From the NCBI RefSeq assembly GCF_001425055.1, contig NZ_LMDK01000012.1, forward strand, positions 968,205-1,032,204: a DNA stretch of 64,000 nt, written 5' to 3'. The position numbers and the translations under genes are program-made. Positions 1-8,687 of this stretch are shown piece after piece. Under the pieces are notes generated by a model. The model made no database searches. It worked only from the letters and a program-made list of their open reading frames with translations, and had not been told where the DNA came from. The number at the start of each line of letters is the position of its first letter. The stretch's first letter is position 1. This DNA is from Pelomonas sp. Root1237 (GTDB lineage Bacteria; Pseudomonadota; Gammaproteobacteria; Burkholderiales; Burkholderiaceae_C).

Positions 1-618
1 TTCTGGCCCAGTTCGATCGCGGCCTTCGGCCCCAACACGCCAGCCATCGACACGCCGCAGACGACCGTCATGGACCCGACGACGGTCTATGGCATCTCCA
101 AGCTCGCCGGCGAACGCTGGTGCGACTGGTACCACGCCAAGCACGGCGTGGACGTGCGCAGCCTGCGCTACCCCGGCCTCATCAGCTGGAAGACGCCGCC
201 CGGCGGCGGCACGACAGACTACGCGGTGGAGATCTTCCATTCGGCGATCAAGGAAGGCCGCTACACCTGCTTCCTGAAAGAGGACCAGGCCCTGCCGATG
301 ATGTACATGCCCGATGCGCTGCGCGCCACCATCGAGCTGATGAACGCGCCGGCCGACCAGGTCAGGCAGCGCGGCAGCTACAACCTCGCCGGCGTCAGCT
401 TCACGCCGGCAGGCATCGCCGCCTCCATCCGCCGCCGCCTGCCCGAGTTCACGATGGACTGCGTGCCAGACTTCCGCCAGGCCATTGCAGCCAGTTGGCC
501 ACAACGCATCGACGACGCAGCCGCCCAGGCCGATTGGGGCTGGAAGCTGCAGTACGACCTGGATGCCATGGTTGACGACATGCTGACTGAGCTGACACGC
601 GAACTACACGTTGGCTGA
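1..618 (+). CDS. NAD-dependent epimerase/dehydratase, L-threonine 3-dehydrogenase-like (5' end missing)
   Basis: The reading frame is open from the first base of the window, so the N-terminus, including the Gly-rich NAD-binding loop, lies outside. The visible part starts FWPSSIAAFGP, carries the SDR catalytic pair as YGISK, and continues with SLRYPGLIS, PGGGTTDYA and LPMMYMPDA. These are the hallmark blocks of the short-chain (epimerase-type) L-threonine 3-dehydrogenases, which oxidise L-threonine with NAD to 2-amino-3-ketobutyrate in the cytoplasm. About 205 residues of an expected ~310 are present. The ATG at 70 is internal and should not be taken as the start. The partner ligase (Kbl) would be expected just upstream, outside the window. 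Family assignment is firm; substrate is by analogy. Confidence 0.85.
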   Translation, partial: FWPSSIAAFGPNTPAIDTPQTTVMDPTTVYGISKLAGERWCDWYHAKHGVDVRSLRYPGLISWKTPPGGGTTDYAVEIFHSAIKEGRYTCFLKEDQALPMMYMPDALRATIELMNAPADQVRQRGSYNLAGVSFTPAGIAASIRRRLPEFTMDCVPDFRQAIAASWPQRIDDAAAQADWGWKLQYDLDAMVDDMLTELTRELHVG

Positions 619-654
619 CAGGCGGTGCCAGGTCTGGCTGGTACGCTAGCCTCT

Positions 655-1461
655 ATGAGAGTCGCGTTGACTACCCTCCTGGCTCTGTCCGTGGCGACGT
701 TGGCCCAGGCCGAGCAGCCCGAGGTGGAAAGTCCGTCAGCTCGCTATCTGCTGGGGGCCGCGGTGGCCTCGCAGCCGGAGTACGACGGCGCGAGCAGCCG
801 TGACATCAAGATCAAGCCCTTGTGGGCATTCAAGCTCGGCCGAGTGCGCATCAGCACTTCCGGCGCGGGCAGCCTGATGGGCTTCGGGCGTGAGGAGGCG
901 GCCGGCGGTGCCAGTACCCAGTTCATTGACACAGACAAGCTGCGCGTGGGTGTGTCACTGCGCATGGACAGCGGCCGCAGCAGCGGCGACGCCAGCACCA
1001 CGCGGGGCCTGCCCGACGTCCGGCGCACGCTGAGGGCGCGCTTCTATACCAACTACAGCCTCACCAAGGACCTGACCATCGGCGCGACGCTGTCGCAGGA
1101 CCTGCTCGGCCGGCAAGGCGGCACGACGCTGGGCGCGGACCTGGGCTGGCGGTTCTACCGCAGCCCGACGCTGGAGTGGACCAGCGGCTTCGGCATCTCG
1201 GCCGCCAGCGCTCGAAACCTGCGCAGCTATTTCGGCGTGCCCGAGTCGGCCGTCGCGGCCAGTGGCAAACCCGCCTACGAACCCGGTGCCGGCCTGCGCG
1301 ATGTGCACGTGGGTGTCGGCTTCATCCGGCCGCTGACCAAGCATTGGCTCGTCTACGGCAATGCCGGCGCGAGCCGCCTCCTCGGTCCCGTCGCCGACAG
1401 CCCGCTGGTCGAGAAACGCACCGGCTCGTCGGTGGGCATCGGCCTGGCCTGGCGCAACTAA
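655..1461 (+). CDS. MipA/OmpV family outer-membrane protein
   Basis: A 268-residue protein that begins with a clear signal peptide (MRVALTTLLALSVATLAQA, cleavage expected after the AQA). The rest is rich in alternating beta-strand patterns, with the family features YLLGAAVASQPEYDGASS near the mature N-terminus, a central R(A)RFYTNYSLTKDLTIGA segment, and a C-terminal GIGLAWRN ending in a polar/aromatic strand as in outer-membrane barrels. MipA/OmpV proteins are outer-membrane scaffolds or porin-like proteins. A GTG at 625 in the same frame would add ten residues before the signal peptide, so ATG 655 is preferred. It ends tail to tail, with a 4-base overlap, on the next gene. Confidence 0.8.
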   Translation: MRVALTTLLALSVATLAQAEQPEVESPSARYLLGAAVASQPEYDGASSRDIKIKPLWAFKLGRVRISTSGAGSLMGFGREEAAGGASTQFIDTDKLRVGVSLRMDSGRSSGDASTTRGLPDVRRTLRARFYTNYSLTKDLTIGATLSQDLLGRQGGTTLGADLGWRFYRSPTLEWTSGFGISAASARNLRSYFGVPESAVAASGKPAYEPGAGLRDVHVGVGFIRPLTKHWLVYGNAGASRLLGPVADSPLVEKRTGSSVGIGLAWRN

Positions 1462-1766
1462 AGCTTCACGCGACCGCGCCAGATGTCGGCGTACATGACC
1501 CAGTCGCCGATGAAGCTGTAAAGCGGATATTTGAAGGTCGCCGGCCGGTTCTTCTCGAAGAAGAAATGCCCGACCCAGGCGAAGCCATAGCCGCACAGCA
1601 GGCCGTAAAGCAGCCACACCAGCGCGCCCGTCCTGAACAGCTGCCACAGGCAGACCAGCACCAGGGTCGAGCCGACGAAGTGCAGCCGGCGGCAGATGGC
1701 GTTGCCGTGCTCGCTGAGGTAGAAGGGATAGAAATCGGCGAAGCGAGAGAAGCGTTCGGTGCTCAT
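1458..1766 (-). CDS. DUF962/Mpo1-like small membrane protein
   Basis: A 102-residue protein with the DUF962 pattern: an N-terminal FYPFYLSEHGNAICRRLHF block (conserved H residues), a hydrophobic central stretch (LVLVCLWQLF...LLYGLLCGYGFAWVGHFFFEKNRPATF) and a C-terminal YPLYSFIGDWVMYADIW. The yeast homologue Mpo1 is an iron-dependent dioxygenase acting in alpha-oxidation of 2-hydroxy fatty acids. Conserved histidines (SEHGN, RRLHF, VGHFFFEKN) fit a metal site, but the bacterial role is not established. It stands alone on the minus strand between two plus-strand genes and overlaps the preceding gene's stop by four bases. Confidence 0.8.
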   Translation of the reverse strand: MSTERFSRFADFYPFYLSEHGNAICRRLHFVGSTLVLVCLWQLFRTGALVWLLYGLLCGYGFAWVGHFFFEKNRPATFKYPLYSFIGDWVMYADIWRGRVKL

Positions 1767-1849
1767 GGAGGGTCAGTGCTGGCAGGCCCTGATTCAAGCG
1801 CGGGTTGCGCCCGAGCGGCAAGCGGGGATGCCCTCGCAATAATGCGCCG

Positions 1850-3307
1850 ATGCGCGCCATGCCCACCGAGTTGGAGGTTGTCATCCTCGGTGCGGGCATG
1901 TCCGGGCTGTGCATGGCCATCCAGCTGCAGCGCGCGGGCGTCGATGACTACCTCATCGTCGAGAAGTCTCATGGGCTGGGCGGCACCTGGTGGGACAACC
2001 GCTACCCCGGCGCCCAGGTCGATGTGCCGGCACCGGCCTACAGCTTCAGCTTTGCGCCCAACCCTCATTGGACGCACCGCTTCGCCGACGCGCCCGAGAT
2101 TCACCGCTACCAGCAGCGCCTGGCCGAGCAGCACGGCCTGGCGGCACGCATGCGTCTGGGCGTGGCCATCACCGAGGCGCGCTTCGACGCACAGGCCGGC
2201 CGCTGGGAGCTGAGCCTGGACGATGGCAGCGCCTTGAGCGCGCGCTTCTTCGTCTGCAGCACCGGCCCGCTGAGCCGGCCGCGCTGGCCCGACATCCCCG
2301 ATCTGGCCTCCTTCAAAGGGCAGTTGCTGCACTCGGCGCGTTGGCCGGCCGACGCGGACTTGGGCGGCAAGCGCATCGGCGTCATCGGCACGGGCTCCAC
2401 GGCGTCTCAGCTTGTGCCGGCGCTGGCACCCACGGCGGCACGGCTCACGCTGTTCCAGCGCACGCCCAACTGGGTGATGCCGCGGCTGGACCGGCGCTAT
2501 GGCGCACTCGACCGCTGGCTGGCCCGCTTCCCGCCCTATGCCGCGCTGGCCCGCCATGCCTGGGTGCAGTTCCTGGAGCTGGGGCGGCGCGGCTTCGACG
2601 AGGGCACGCTGGCCCGGCGCGCCATAGTGGCCACGGCCCGCGGCCATCTGCGGCGCCATGTGCCCGATGCTGTGCTGCGCGAACGACTGACACCCCGCTA
2701 TCCGCTGGGATGCAAGCGCATCATCTACTCCAACGACTACTTCCATGCGCTGGCGCTGCCGCAGTCGGAGCTGGTCACGGAGGCCATCACCGGCGTGACG
2801 GAAAGAGGCGTGCTGACCCTGGACGGCCGGGAGCACCAGTTGGACGCACTGGTCTGTGCCACCGGCTTCGACACGACGCAACTCCTGGCGGAGCTGCCCA
2901 TCACAGGTCTCGACGGGCGCACGCTGGAAGAGACCTGGCGCGTCAATCCCAGCGCCTACTTCGGCCTGACGGTCCCGGGCTTTCCCAACCTCTTCCTGAC
3001 GCTCGGCCCCAACACCGGCACAGGCCATACCTCGACGCTGCTTTTCATCGAGCCCCAGGTCCAGCACGCGCTGGCCTGCATGCGCAGAGTCAAGCAATCA
3101 GGCAAGCGATGGATAGACGTGCGCCCTGAAGCGTTTGCAGCCCAGGACGCCAACGTCCAGCAAAGGCTCGCCGGCTCGGTCTGGAGCCGGTGCAGTTCCT
3201 GGTACCGCAACGACAGCGGCCGCATCATCGCGATCTGGCCGGGCTTCACCGGCGAATACGCCCGGGCCGTGCGGCGGCCCGACGAAGCAGCCTACGAGCT
3301 GGGCTGA
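1850..3307 (+). CDS. Flavin-containing monooxygenase, Baeyer-Villiger type
   Basis: A 485-residue flavoprotein with two Rossmann motifs: GAGMSG near the N-terminus for FAD and GTGSTA in the middle for NADPH. Immediately before the second lies the Baeyer-Villiger fingerprint FxGxxxHxxxWP (FKGQLLHSARWP), and the early GGTWWDNRYPGAQVD block is typical of the same class. These enzymes insert oxygen next to ketones, or hydroxylate, using NADPH and O2; the substrate cannot be read from sequence. ATG 1850 is chosen because it starts just ahead of the FAD strand; ATG 1859 is also possible, and a GTG at 1805 would add an unsupported extension. The 3' end overlaps the convergent hydrolase gene by 16 bases. 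Confidence 0.85.
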   Translation: MRAMPTELEVVILGAGMSGLCMAIQLQRAGVDDYLIVEKSHGLGGTWWDNRYPGAQVDVPAPAYSFSFAPNPHWTHRFADAPEIHRYQQRLAEQHGLAARMRLGVAITEARFDAQAGRWELSLDDGSALSARFFVCSTGPLSRPRWPDIPDLASFKGQLLHSARWPADADLGGKRIGVIGTGSTASQLVPALAPTAARLTLFQRTPNWVMPRLDRRYGALDRWLARFPPYAALARHAWVQFLELGRRGFDEGTLARRAIVATARGHLRRHVPDAVLRERLTPRYPLGCKRIIYSNDYFHALALPQSELVTEAITGVTERGVLTLDGREHQLDALVCATGFDTTQLLAELPITGLDGRTLEETWRVNPSAYFGLTVPGFPNLFLTLGPNTGTGHTSTLLFIEPQVQHALACMRRVKQSGKRWIDVRPEAFAAQDANVQQRLAGSVWSRCSSWYRNDSGRIIAIWPGFTGEYARAVRRPDEAAYELG

Positions 3308-4089
3308 AGCGCCGCCCTCAGCGCGGCCAGCACGGCGTCCGGTGCTTCGGCCATCAGCGCGTGGCCGGCTGGCACGGTATGGATGCGCGGCTTGAGCAGG
3401 CCGCCGAGCACGGCGTTCTGCTTGGGCGACGTCATCTGGTCCAGCGCGCCGAGGATGAAATGCACCGGGCAGGCCACGCGAGCGGCCGCGGCCTCGCCGC
3501 CGGCATAGCGGTCGCAGACCTGGAAGTCGTTCTCGAACAGATTGACTTCCGTCTGGCGCCCCTGCAGCCGGCGCATCAGCGCCATCGAGCCGCCGCGCAG
3601 CCAGGCGCCCGGGCCCGGGTAGCCCGGCTTGGCGCTGGCCAGCGAATGCGAAAAGGCCGTGACCATGGCCATCGCGGCCTCGGGCTTGTCGCGCGCCGTC
3701 GTCAAAAGAGCCTCCGAGACCTTCATCGGGTAGGCCGTGCCGACCATGACGAGAGTGGACGCTCGTTCGGCCGCTTCGAGTGCGATCAGCGAGCCCATGC
3801 TGTGGCCGACGAGGGTGGCCTTTTGCACGCCGGCCGCGTCGAGCAGACGGTGCAGCCAGGAGGCGATGTCCTCGACGCTCTTCAAAGGCGTGCCAGCGCT
3901 GCGGCCATGGCCCGGCAGGTCGACGGCGAGCACGCCGTAGCCGTGGTGGGCACACCAGCGCGCCAGCAGGGTCCAGACGCTGTGGTCGTTCTGTGCGCCA
4001 TGGATGAAGACGACGCAGGGCAGGGCGGGGTCTAACGCCTTGCCGCCCGTGTACGCATAGGCCTCTTGGTTGTCGACGATGAACTTCAT
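3292..4089 (-). CDS. Alpha/beta hydrolase
   Basis: A 265-residue alpha/beta-hydrolase. Visible are the oxyanion-hole region FIHGAQND, the strand-loop VDLPGHGRS, the nucleophile elbow GHSMGS with Ser97, a late acidic residue in ILGALDQMTSP and the catalytic His in VPAGHALMAEAP. No signal peptide, so probably cytosolic esterase or lactonase-like; substrate unknown. Its start codon overlaps the stop of the upstream metY gene (ATGA), so the two are probably translated together. The 3' end runs 16 bases into the convergent monooxygenase gene. The pairing with a homocysteine-forming enzyme does not by itself reveal the substrate. Confidence 0.85.
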   Translation of the reverse strand: MKFIVDNQEAYAYTGGKALDPALPCVVFIHGAQNDHSVWTLLARWCAHHGYGVLAVDLPGHGRSAGTPLKSVEDIASWLHRLLDAAGVQKATLVGHSMGSLIALEAAERASTLVMVGTAYPMKVSEALLTTARDKPEAAMAMVTAFSHSLASAKPGYPGPGAWLRGGSMALMRRLQGRQTEVNLFENDFQVCDRYAGGEAAAARVACPVHFILGALDQMTSPKQNAVLGGLLKPRIHTVPAGHALMAEAPDAVLAALRAALQPSS

Positions 4090-5378
4090 GCCTTGCCTGC
4101 CATCTTGAGCGCGCGCTTCAGGTCGTCGATGAGGTCGGCCGGGTCTTCCAGCCCGACGGACAGGCGGATGGTGCCCGGGCCTATGCCGGCACTCCTGAGC
4201 GCCGCGTCATCCATGCGGAAGTGGGTTGTGCTGGCGGGGTGGATGACCAGGGACTTGGCGTCGCCAACGTTGGCCAGGTGGGAGAAGAGCTTGAGCGCCT
4301 CGATGAAGGCGCGGCCCTGTTCCCGCGTTCCCTTCAAGTCGAAGGAGAACACCGCGCCAGCGCCGCGTGGCATGAGCTTTCGCGCCAGCGCATGGTCGGG
4401 GTGGGAGGCCAGGCCGGGGTAGGCCACCTTCTCGACGAGGTCGTGTGCCTGCAGGAACTCGGCCACCGCCTGCGCATTGGCCACATGCCGGGCCATGCGC
4501 AGCGGCAACGTCTCCAGTCCTTGCAGCATCAGCCAGGCCGTGTGCGGGCTCATGCAGGCGCCAAAGTCGCGCAGCCCCTCCCGGCGGGCGCGCAGCAGGA
4601 AGGCGCCGACGGTGCTTTCCTCAGCGAACACCATGCCGTGGAAGCCGTCATACGGCTCGCACAAGGTCTCGAATCGCCCGTGGCGATCATGCGCGGCCTG
4701 CCAGTCGAAGGAGCCCGCATCCACCAGCACGCCGCCAACCACCGTGCCATGGCCGCAGAGAAACTTGGTGGCCGAGTGGTAGACGAGATCGGCGCCCAGT
4801 TCGGCCGGGCGCTGCAGGTAGGGTGTCGTGAAGGTGGCGTCCACCAGCAGAGGCAGGCCGGCCTCGTGCGCCAGTGCCGACACGGCCGGGATGTCCAGCA
4901 CGTCCAGCCCCGGGTTGCCCAGGCTCTCGCCAAACAACAGCCGCGTCTCGGGCCGGATGGCGGCGCGCCAGGCGTCCAGGTCGCGTGGGTTGACGAAGGT
5001 CGTCTCGATGCCGAAACGGCGCAGCGTGTAGTGCAGCAGGTTGTGGCTGCCACCATACAGCGCCGTGCTGGCGACGATGTGCCCACCGGCGCCCATCAGC
5101 GTGCAGATGGCCAGGTGCAGGGCCGCCTGGCCGCTGGCCGTGGCGATCGCGCCGATGCCGCCGTCCAGCGCCGCCATGCGCTCCTCGAAAACCGCCGTCG
5201 TCGGGTTGGAGAGCCGGCTGTAGACGTGCCCCGAACGCTCCATGTTGAACAGCGACGCCGCGTGCTCGCTGTTCTCGAAGACGAAGGAGGTGCTGAGGTG
5301 CAGCGGCGTCGCCCGCGCGCCGGTGCCCGGATCGGGCGTGGCGCCGGCATGCAAAGCTAGGGTGTCGAAGCCCGGCAT
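4086..5378 (-). CDS. metY: O-acetylhomoserine aminocarboxypropyltransferase (sulfhydrylase)
   Basis: A 430-residue Cys/Met-metabolism PLP enzyme, the usual length for MetY. It opens with FDTLALHAGATPDPGTGARA and has YSRLSNPTTAVFEERMAALDGG (phosphate-binding Tyr and Arg), TASGQAALHLA and the PLP lysine Lys205 in HSATKFLCGHG. It condenses O-acetyl-L-homoserine with sulfide to give L-homocysteine, feeding methionine synthesis. ATG 5378 is chosen because the family starts here; the frame stays open far upstream, but only antisense to the CBS and aroC genes. The downstream hydrolase overlaps by four bases. The 72-bp gap to the divergent CBS gene must hold both promoters. Confidence 0.9.
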   Translation of the reverse strand: MPGFDTLALHAGATPDPGTGARATPLHLSTSFVFENSEHAASLFNMERSGHVYSRLSNPTTAVFEERMAALDGGIGAIATASGQAALHLAICTLMGAGGHIVASTALYGGSHNLLHYTLRRFGIETTFVNPRDLDAWRAAIRPETRLLFGESLGNPGLDVLDIPAVSALAHEAGLPLLVDATFTTPYLQRPAELGADLVYHSATKFLCGHGTVVGGVLVDAGSFDWQAAHDRHGRFETLCEPYDGFHGMVFAEESTVGAFLLRARREGLRDFGACMSPHTAWLMLQGLETLPLRMARHVANAQAVAEFLQAHDLVEKVAYPGLASHPDHALARKLMPRGAGAVFSFDLKGTREQGRAFIEALKLFSHLANVGDAKSLVIHPASTTHFRMDDAALRSAGIGPGTIRLSVGLEDPADLIDDLKRALKMAGKA

Positions 5379-5450
5379 GGTGTTTTCTATGGGGTGGAGT
5401 CGCGGGCATTGTGTGCTATGTTGACTGGCAGTTTTCGCATGGAGGCCCCT

Positions 5451-5918
5451 ATGAAAGTCGTCGATATCCTGCGTGTCAAAGGTGGCACCTTGTTCACTGT
5501 CACGCCTGACGAGCCGCTGAAGGATTCGCTGGCCGTCATGGCAGAGCGCGACATCGGTTCGCTGGTCGTCATGGAGCATGGCGACCTGGTCGGCATGCTG
5601 ACCTTCCGCGAGGTCATCCAGGCCATCGTGAAGAACCAGGGCACGGTGGGCACGACCATCGTCCGCACGGTGATGGACGACGCGCCGCTGACCTGCACGC
5701 CCGAGACAGAGATCGACGAGGTGCGCCGCATGATGCTGGGCCGCCACGCGCGCTATATGCCGGTGATGAACGGCAAGACGCTGATGGGCGTCATCTCTTT
5801 CTACGACGTGGCCAAGGCGGTGGTGGACAGCCAGGACTTCGAGAACCGCATGCTCAAGGCCTATATCCGCGACTGGCCGGTCGAGGAGCCCATCGAGGAC
5901 CCTGCCAAGGCCGGCTGA
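5451..5918 (+). CDS. CBS-domain protein
   Basis: A 155-residue cytosolic protein made almost entirely of two CBS repeats. The first spans about residues 5-60 (VDILRVKGG...TPDEPLKDSLAVMAERDIGSLVV...GMLTFREVIQAI), the second about 75-130 (VMDDAPLTCTPETEIDEVRRMM...HARYMPVMNGKTLMGVISFYDV). Paired CBS modules usually bind adenine nucleotides or S-adenosyl compounds and regulate partner proteins. The start at ATG 5451 is set by the GGAGG ribosome-binding site at 5441-5445; an upstream in-frame ATG at 5394 lacks one. It is followed by a good rho-independent terminator and is probably monocistronic. The partner is unknown; metY is divergent and may only be a neighbour. Confidence 0.88.
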   Translation: MKVVDILRVKGGTLFTVTPDEPLKDSLAVMAERDIGSLVVMEHGDLVGMLTFREVIQAIVKNQGTVGTTIVRTVMDDAPLTCTPETEIDEVRRMMLGRHARYMPVMNGKTLMGVISFYDVAKAVVDSQDFENRMLKAYIRDWPVEEPIEDPAKAG

Positions 5919-5944
5919 GCCGACTTGGTTCGTTGTCCATGAAG

Positions 5945-5966
5945 GCGGCCTTTGCAGGCCGCTTTT
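5945..5966 (+). terminator. Rho-independent terminator after the CBS gene
   Basis: A GCGGCC stem (5945-5950) pairs with GGCCGC (5957-5962) around a 6-nt loop and is followed by four T residues. Wobble and A-T pairs extend the stem outward. It lies 26 bases after the CBS stop codon and before aroC, so it separates the two transcripts. Confidence 0.75.
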
Positions 5967-5993
5967 CATTTGGACGGCTCCTAGAATGGCGGC

Positions 5994-7091
5994 ATGTCCG
6001 GTAGCACCCTCGGCGAACTCTTTCGCGTCACCAATTTCGGCGAAAGCCACGGTCCGGCCATCGGCTGCGTCATCGACGGCTGCCCGCCGGGCATGACGCT
6101 CAGCGAGGCCGACATCCAGCCCGAGCTGGACCGCCGCCGCCCCGGCACCAGCCGCCACGTGACCCAGCGCAACGAGCCCGATGCGGTCAAGATCCTGTCC
6201 GGCGTCTATGAGGGCGTGACGACCGGCACGCCAATCTGCCTGCTGATCGAGAACACCGACCAGCGCAGCAAGGATTACGGCAACATCCTCGACACCTTCC
6301 GCCCCGGCCACGCTGACTACACCTATTGGCGCAAATACGGTGTGCGCGACCCGCGCGGCGGCGGCCGCGCGTCGGCGCGGTTGACGGCGCCCATGGTCGG
6401 CGCCGGCGCAGTGGCCCGCAAATGGCTGCGGGAGGCTTATGGCACCGAATTCCGCGGCTGCATGACCCAGCTCGGCGAGATCGAGATTCCTTTCGAAGGC
6501 TGGCAGCACGTCGGCCAGAACCCCTTCTTTGCCGCCAACGCCAGCAAGATCGCCGCGCTGGAGGACTACATGGACGCCTTGCGCAAGGCCGGCGACTCGG
6601 TTGGCGCACGCATCCGCGTGGAAGCCACCGGCGTGCCGGTCGGCCTGGGCGAGCCGCTGTTCGACAAGCTCGACGCCGACATCGCCTACGCGCTGATGGG
6701 CATCAACGCCGTCAAGGGCGTCGAGATCGGCGCTGGCTTCGGCGTTGTCGCACAGAAGGGCACCGAGCATGGCGATGAGCTGACACCGCTGGGATTTGCC
6801 AGCAACAACTCGGGCGGCATGCTGGGCGGCATCTCCACCGGCCAGGACATCGTCGCCAGCATCGCGATCAAGCCGACCAGCTCGATCCGTTCGCCCAAGG
6901 CGAGCATCGACCGCGCGGGCAATCCTTCCGTGGTGGAAACCTTTGGCCGCCACGACCCCTGCGTGGGCATCCGCGCCACGCCCATCGCCGAGGCCATGCT
7001 GGCCCTGGTGCTGATGGACCATGCCCTTCGTCACAGGGCGCAGTGTGGAGATGTCGTGCTGCCGGTCGATGCCATCCCGGCACAACGATAG
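5994..7091 (+). CDS. aroC: Chorismate synthase
   Basis: A 365-residue enzyme of the usual length, converting 5-enolpyruvylshikimate-3-phosphate to chorismate with reduced FMN, the last shared step of aromatic amino-acid synthesis. It starts [20 protein letters not shown] and shows the family signatures [50 protein letters not shown] followed by [11 protein letters not shown], and [19 protein letters not shown] 5994 matches the family N-terminus. It lies between the CBS terminator and a convergent PEP-CTERM gene, so it appears to be transcribed alone. Confidence 0.96.
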   Translation: MSGSTLGELFRVTNFGESHGPAIGCVIDGCPPGMTLSEADIQPELDRRRPGTSRHVTQRNEPDAVKILSGVYEGVTTGTPICLLIENTDQRSKDYGNILDTFRPGHADYTYWRKYGVRDPRGGGRASARLTAPMVGAGAVARKWLREAYGTEFRGCMTQLGEIEIPFEGWQHVGQNPFFAANASKIAALEDYMDALRKAGDSVGARIRVEATGVPVGLGEPLFDKLDADIAYALMGINAVKGVEIGAGFGVVAQKGTEHGDELTPLGFASNNSGGMLGGISTGQDIVASIAIKPTSSIRSPKASIDRAGNPSVVETFGRHDPCVGIRATPIAEAMLALVLMDHALRHRAQCGDVVLPVDAIPAQR

Positions 7092-7178
7092 GTTGAGGCG
7101 AGCGCGTCGGGCTGACGACGGGCAAAGCCCGCAACGGGCGAGCAATGCCGTGGACTACAGCTGAACTGAGTTGCTAAA

Positions 7179-8201
7179 TCAGGTCAGCGATTCAAGCCCG
7201 ACAGCGTTCGGGTTTGGGCTGTGCGGCTGGACAACCTTCTTGCGGAAAGCAAGAAACACCGCGAGCGTCCCCAGACCGAAACACAGCAGCCATCCGCTGC
7301 TGGGCTCAGGGACTGGAACTGCTGACACCTTCCAGTCGTGAGCAGTATTTCCCAGCGCCGAAAACGCCGTCGTTGTCGATCCATTCGCCAAAGTAATGGA
7401 CGTAATGCCGGCCCAATAGATTGAATTTCCGAAATTGGCGAACGAATCGACCGAGGAGTTTGATCCCGCCAGCGTATAAGCCGTCGTGTCGATGCCGGCG
7501 TCCAGGGCGAACGCCTGACCAAACGTAACGGGAATGCTCAGCTCCCAGAATCCGCGTAGATCCCCGGTGTAGTCGAGGCCATTGACGCGGGTGAATGTAT
7601 ATGTTGGATCGGTGCCCAGATGAGTCAATGCCGCCTGAACATTGAAGCTGAATACAGTGGCGCCACCCGCGCTGAAAACGAAGTCAGCCGCAGCCGTTCC
7701 AGCAAAGCTTCCCCCCAAACCAGCCGTGCCGCTGTTGAGAAGGCTGCCTGAGGCGGGATCGACGAAGAAACGAATATTGGCCCAGCCGGTGCCGGACAAG
7801 CCTGCGCCAGCCACTGTGACGGAGTCACTCCAGTGTGCGGCGGCATATGCCTTTCCCACCGACGCGAATCCATTGAAAATGTTGCCACGGCTCGCGCTGG
7901 CAATGGCTGAAGATTTGAGTACACCGTAGTCTGCGGTAGCGCCGCTCGAGCCGCCCGAGCCTGACCATACGCTGCTGATCTTTTCAGACACCGAGCCATT
8001 CACTGAAGAATGAGTGATGGGGCCGACGCCGCCATTGCTGCCATCTTCGGCCGTGTAGTTTGCAAAAACAGTGACCTTGACTTCCGAAGCACTTGCGGAA
8101 ATCGCCGGCCCCATCGCAGCCAGGCAAATCACGGCATTGAAAATCCACGTGGCGCCCGGGCTTAACATAGACCTTGTGCGGAACATCTGAAGTTGGGACA
8201 T
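7179..8201 (-). CDS. PEP-CTERM sorted surface/secreted protein (340 aa)
   Basis: A 340-residue exported protein. A long N-terminal leader (hydrophobic stretch WIFNAVICLAAMGPAISASAS) is followed by a Gly/Ser/Thr-rich beta-type body with no recognised enzyme motif. The C-terminus carries the exosortase sorting signal: VPVPEPSSG, then a transmembrane stretch (WLLCFGLGTLAVFLAF), then the basic tail RKK. Unusually, about 16 residues follow RKK. ATG 8201 is preceded by an AGGGGTGAG-like ribosome-binding site and matches the secretory start. In this family the protein is handed to EpsH/XrtA-type exosortase and often becomes part of the exopolysaccharide matrix. No exosortase is in the window. Base composition is less GC-skewed than in neighbouring genes. 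Confidence 0.8.
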   Translation of the reverse strand: MSQLQMFRTRSMLSPGATWIFNAVICLAAMGPAISASASEVKVTVFANYTAEDGSNGGVGPITHSSVNGSVSEKISSVWSGSGGSSGATADYGVLKSSAIASASRGNIFNGFASVGKAYAAAHWSDSVTVAGAGLSGTGWANIRFFVDPASGSLLNSGTAGLGGSFAGTAAADFVFSAGGATVFSFNVQAALTHLGTDPTYTFTRVNGLDYTGDLRGFWELSIPVTFGQAFALDAGIDTTAYTLAGSNSSVDSFANFGNSIYWAGITSITLANGSTTTAFSALGNTAHDWKVSAVPVPEPSSGWLLCFGLGTLAVFLAFRKKVVQPHSPNPNAVGLESLT

Positions 8202-8687
8202 CGTTCTCACCCCTATTGATTTGAACCCGAATACATCCAACACCCACTGTGTCGGCTGTTCAAACTCGGGGCACTCACCGAGGTGAAGCTCAAAGTGAAA
8301 TCGACCGAGCCAAGATGCGAGCGAACTGCACTGTAGGCTTCGTGATGTCGGGGCCTGCTGCGCTGATCCCCAGAACGCGGGGAACGTTTTCATTCGAATT
8401 GATGTCGAGAGGTGGCAGCGCATTGGACTGGTCGGCGCTGGCAGCAGCAGCGGCGATGGCCGCTCGCCGGCAATTGGTGTCGCTATGACCTCGTCATGAC
8501 GCTGCGCAGCGGATTTGATGCAGGCCGCCTCTCGTGATCCGCAACTCGTCCGCCGGGATTCCAGCCTGATCGCCGGCCGGTGCAGCTCAGCCCTCGCAAA
8601 CCGCGTTTCGTCACAAGCCCGCTGCGCGGCTTGCCGCCGGTTTCTAGACTGTAAAGGTCGTGAAATCAGAGAGTGATTGGGGGAGCC
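8202..8687. other. 486-bp intergenic region between divergent PEP-CTERM and RND genes
   Basis: No convincing gene is present. An open frame of 79 codons at 8249-8488 has no ribosome-binding site or family resemblance. The region must hold the promoters for the minus-strand PEP-CTERM gene and the plus-strand efflux operon. I see no clear sigma-70 or sigma-54 site, no long inverted repeat and no regulator gene. Confidence 0.5.

Noticed and set aside
5379-5450. SAM-type riboswitch upstream of metY
   Set aside because: The 72-bp gap to the divergent gene is too short for most SAM aptamers and no conserved core was recognised.
5379-7145. Upstream extension of the metY frame on the minus strand (open to 7145)
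   Set aside because: It is antisense to the CBS and aroC genes, has no family resemblance and precedes the clear MetY N-terminus; open antisense frames are expected at this GC content.
8249-8488. 79-codon frame in the long intergenic region
   Set aside because: No ribosome-binding site, no resemblance to known proteins, and it would occupy the promoter region of two divergent genes.
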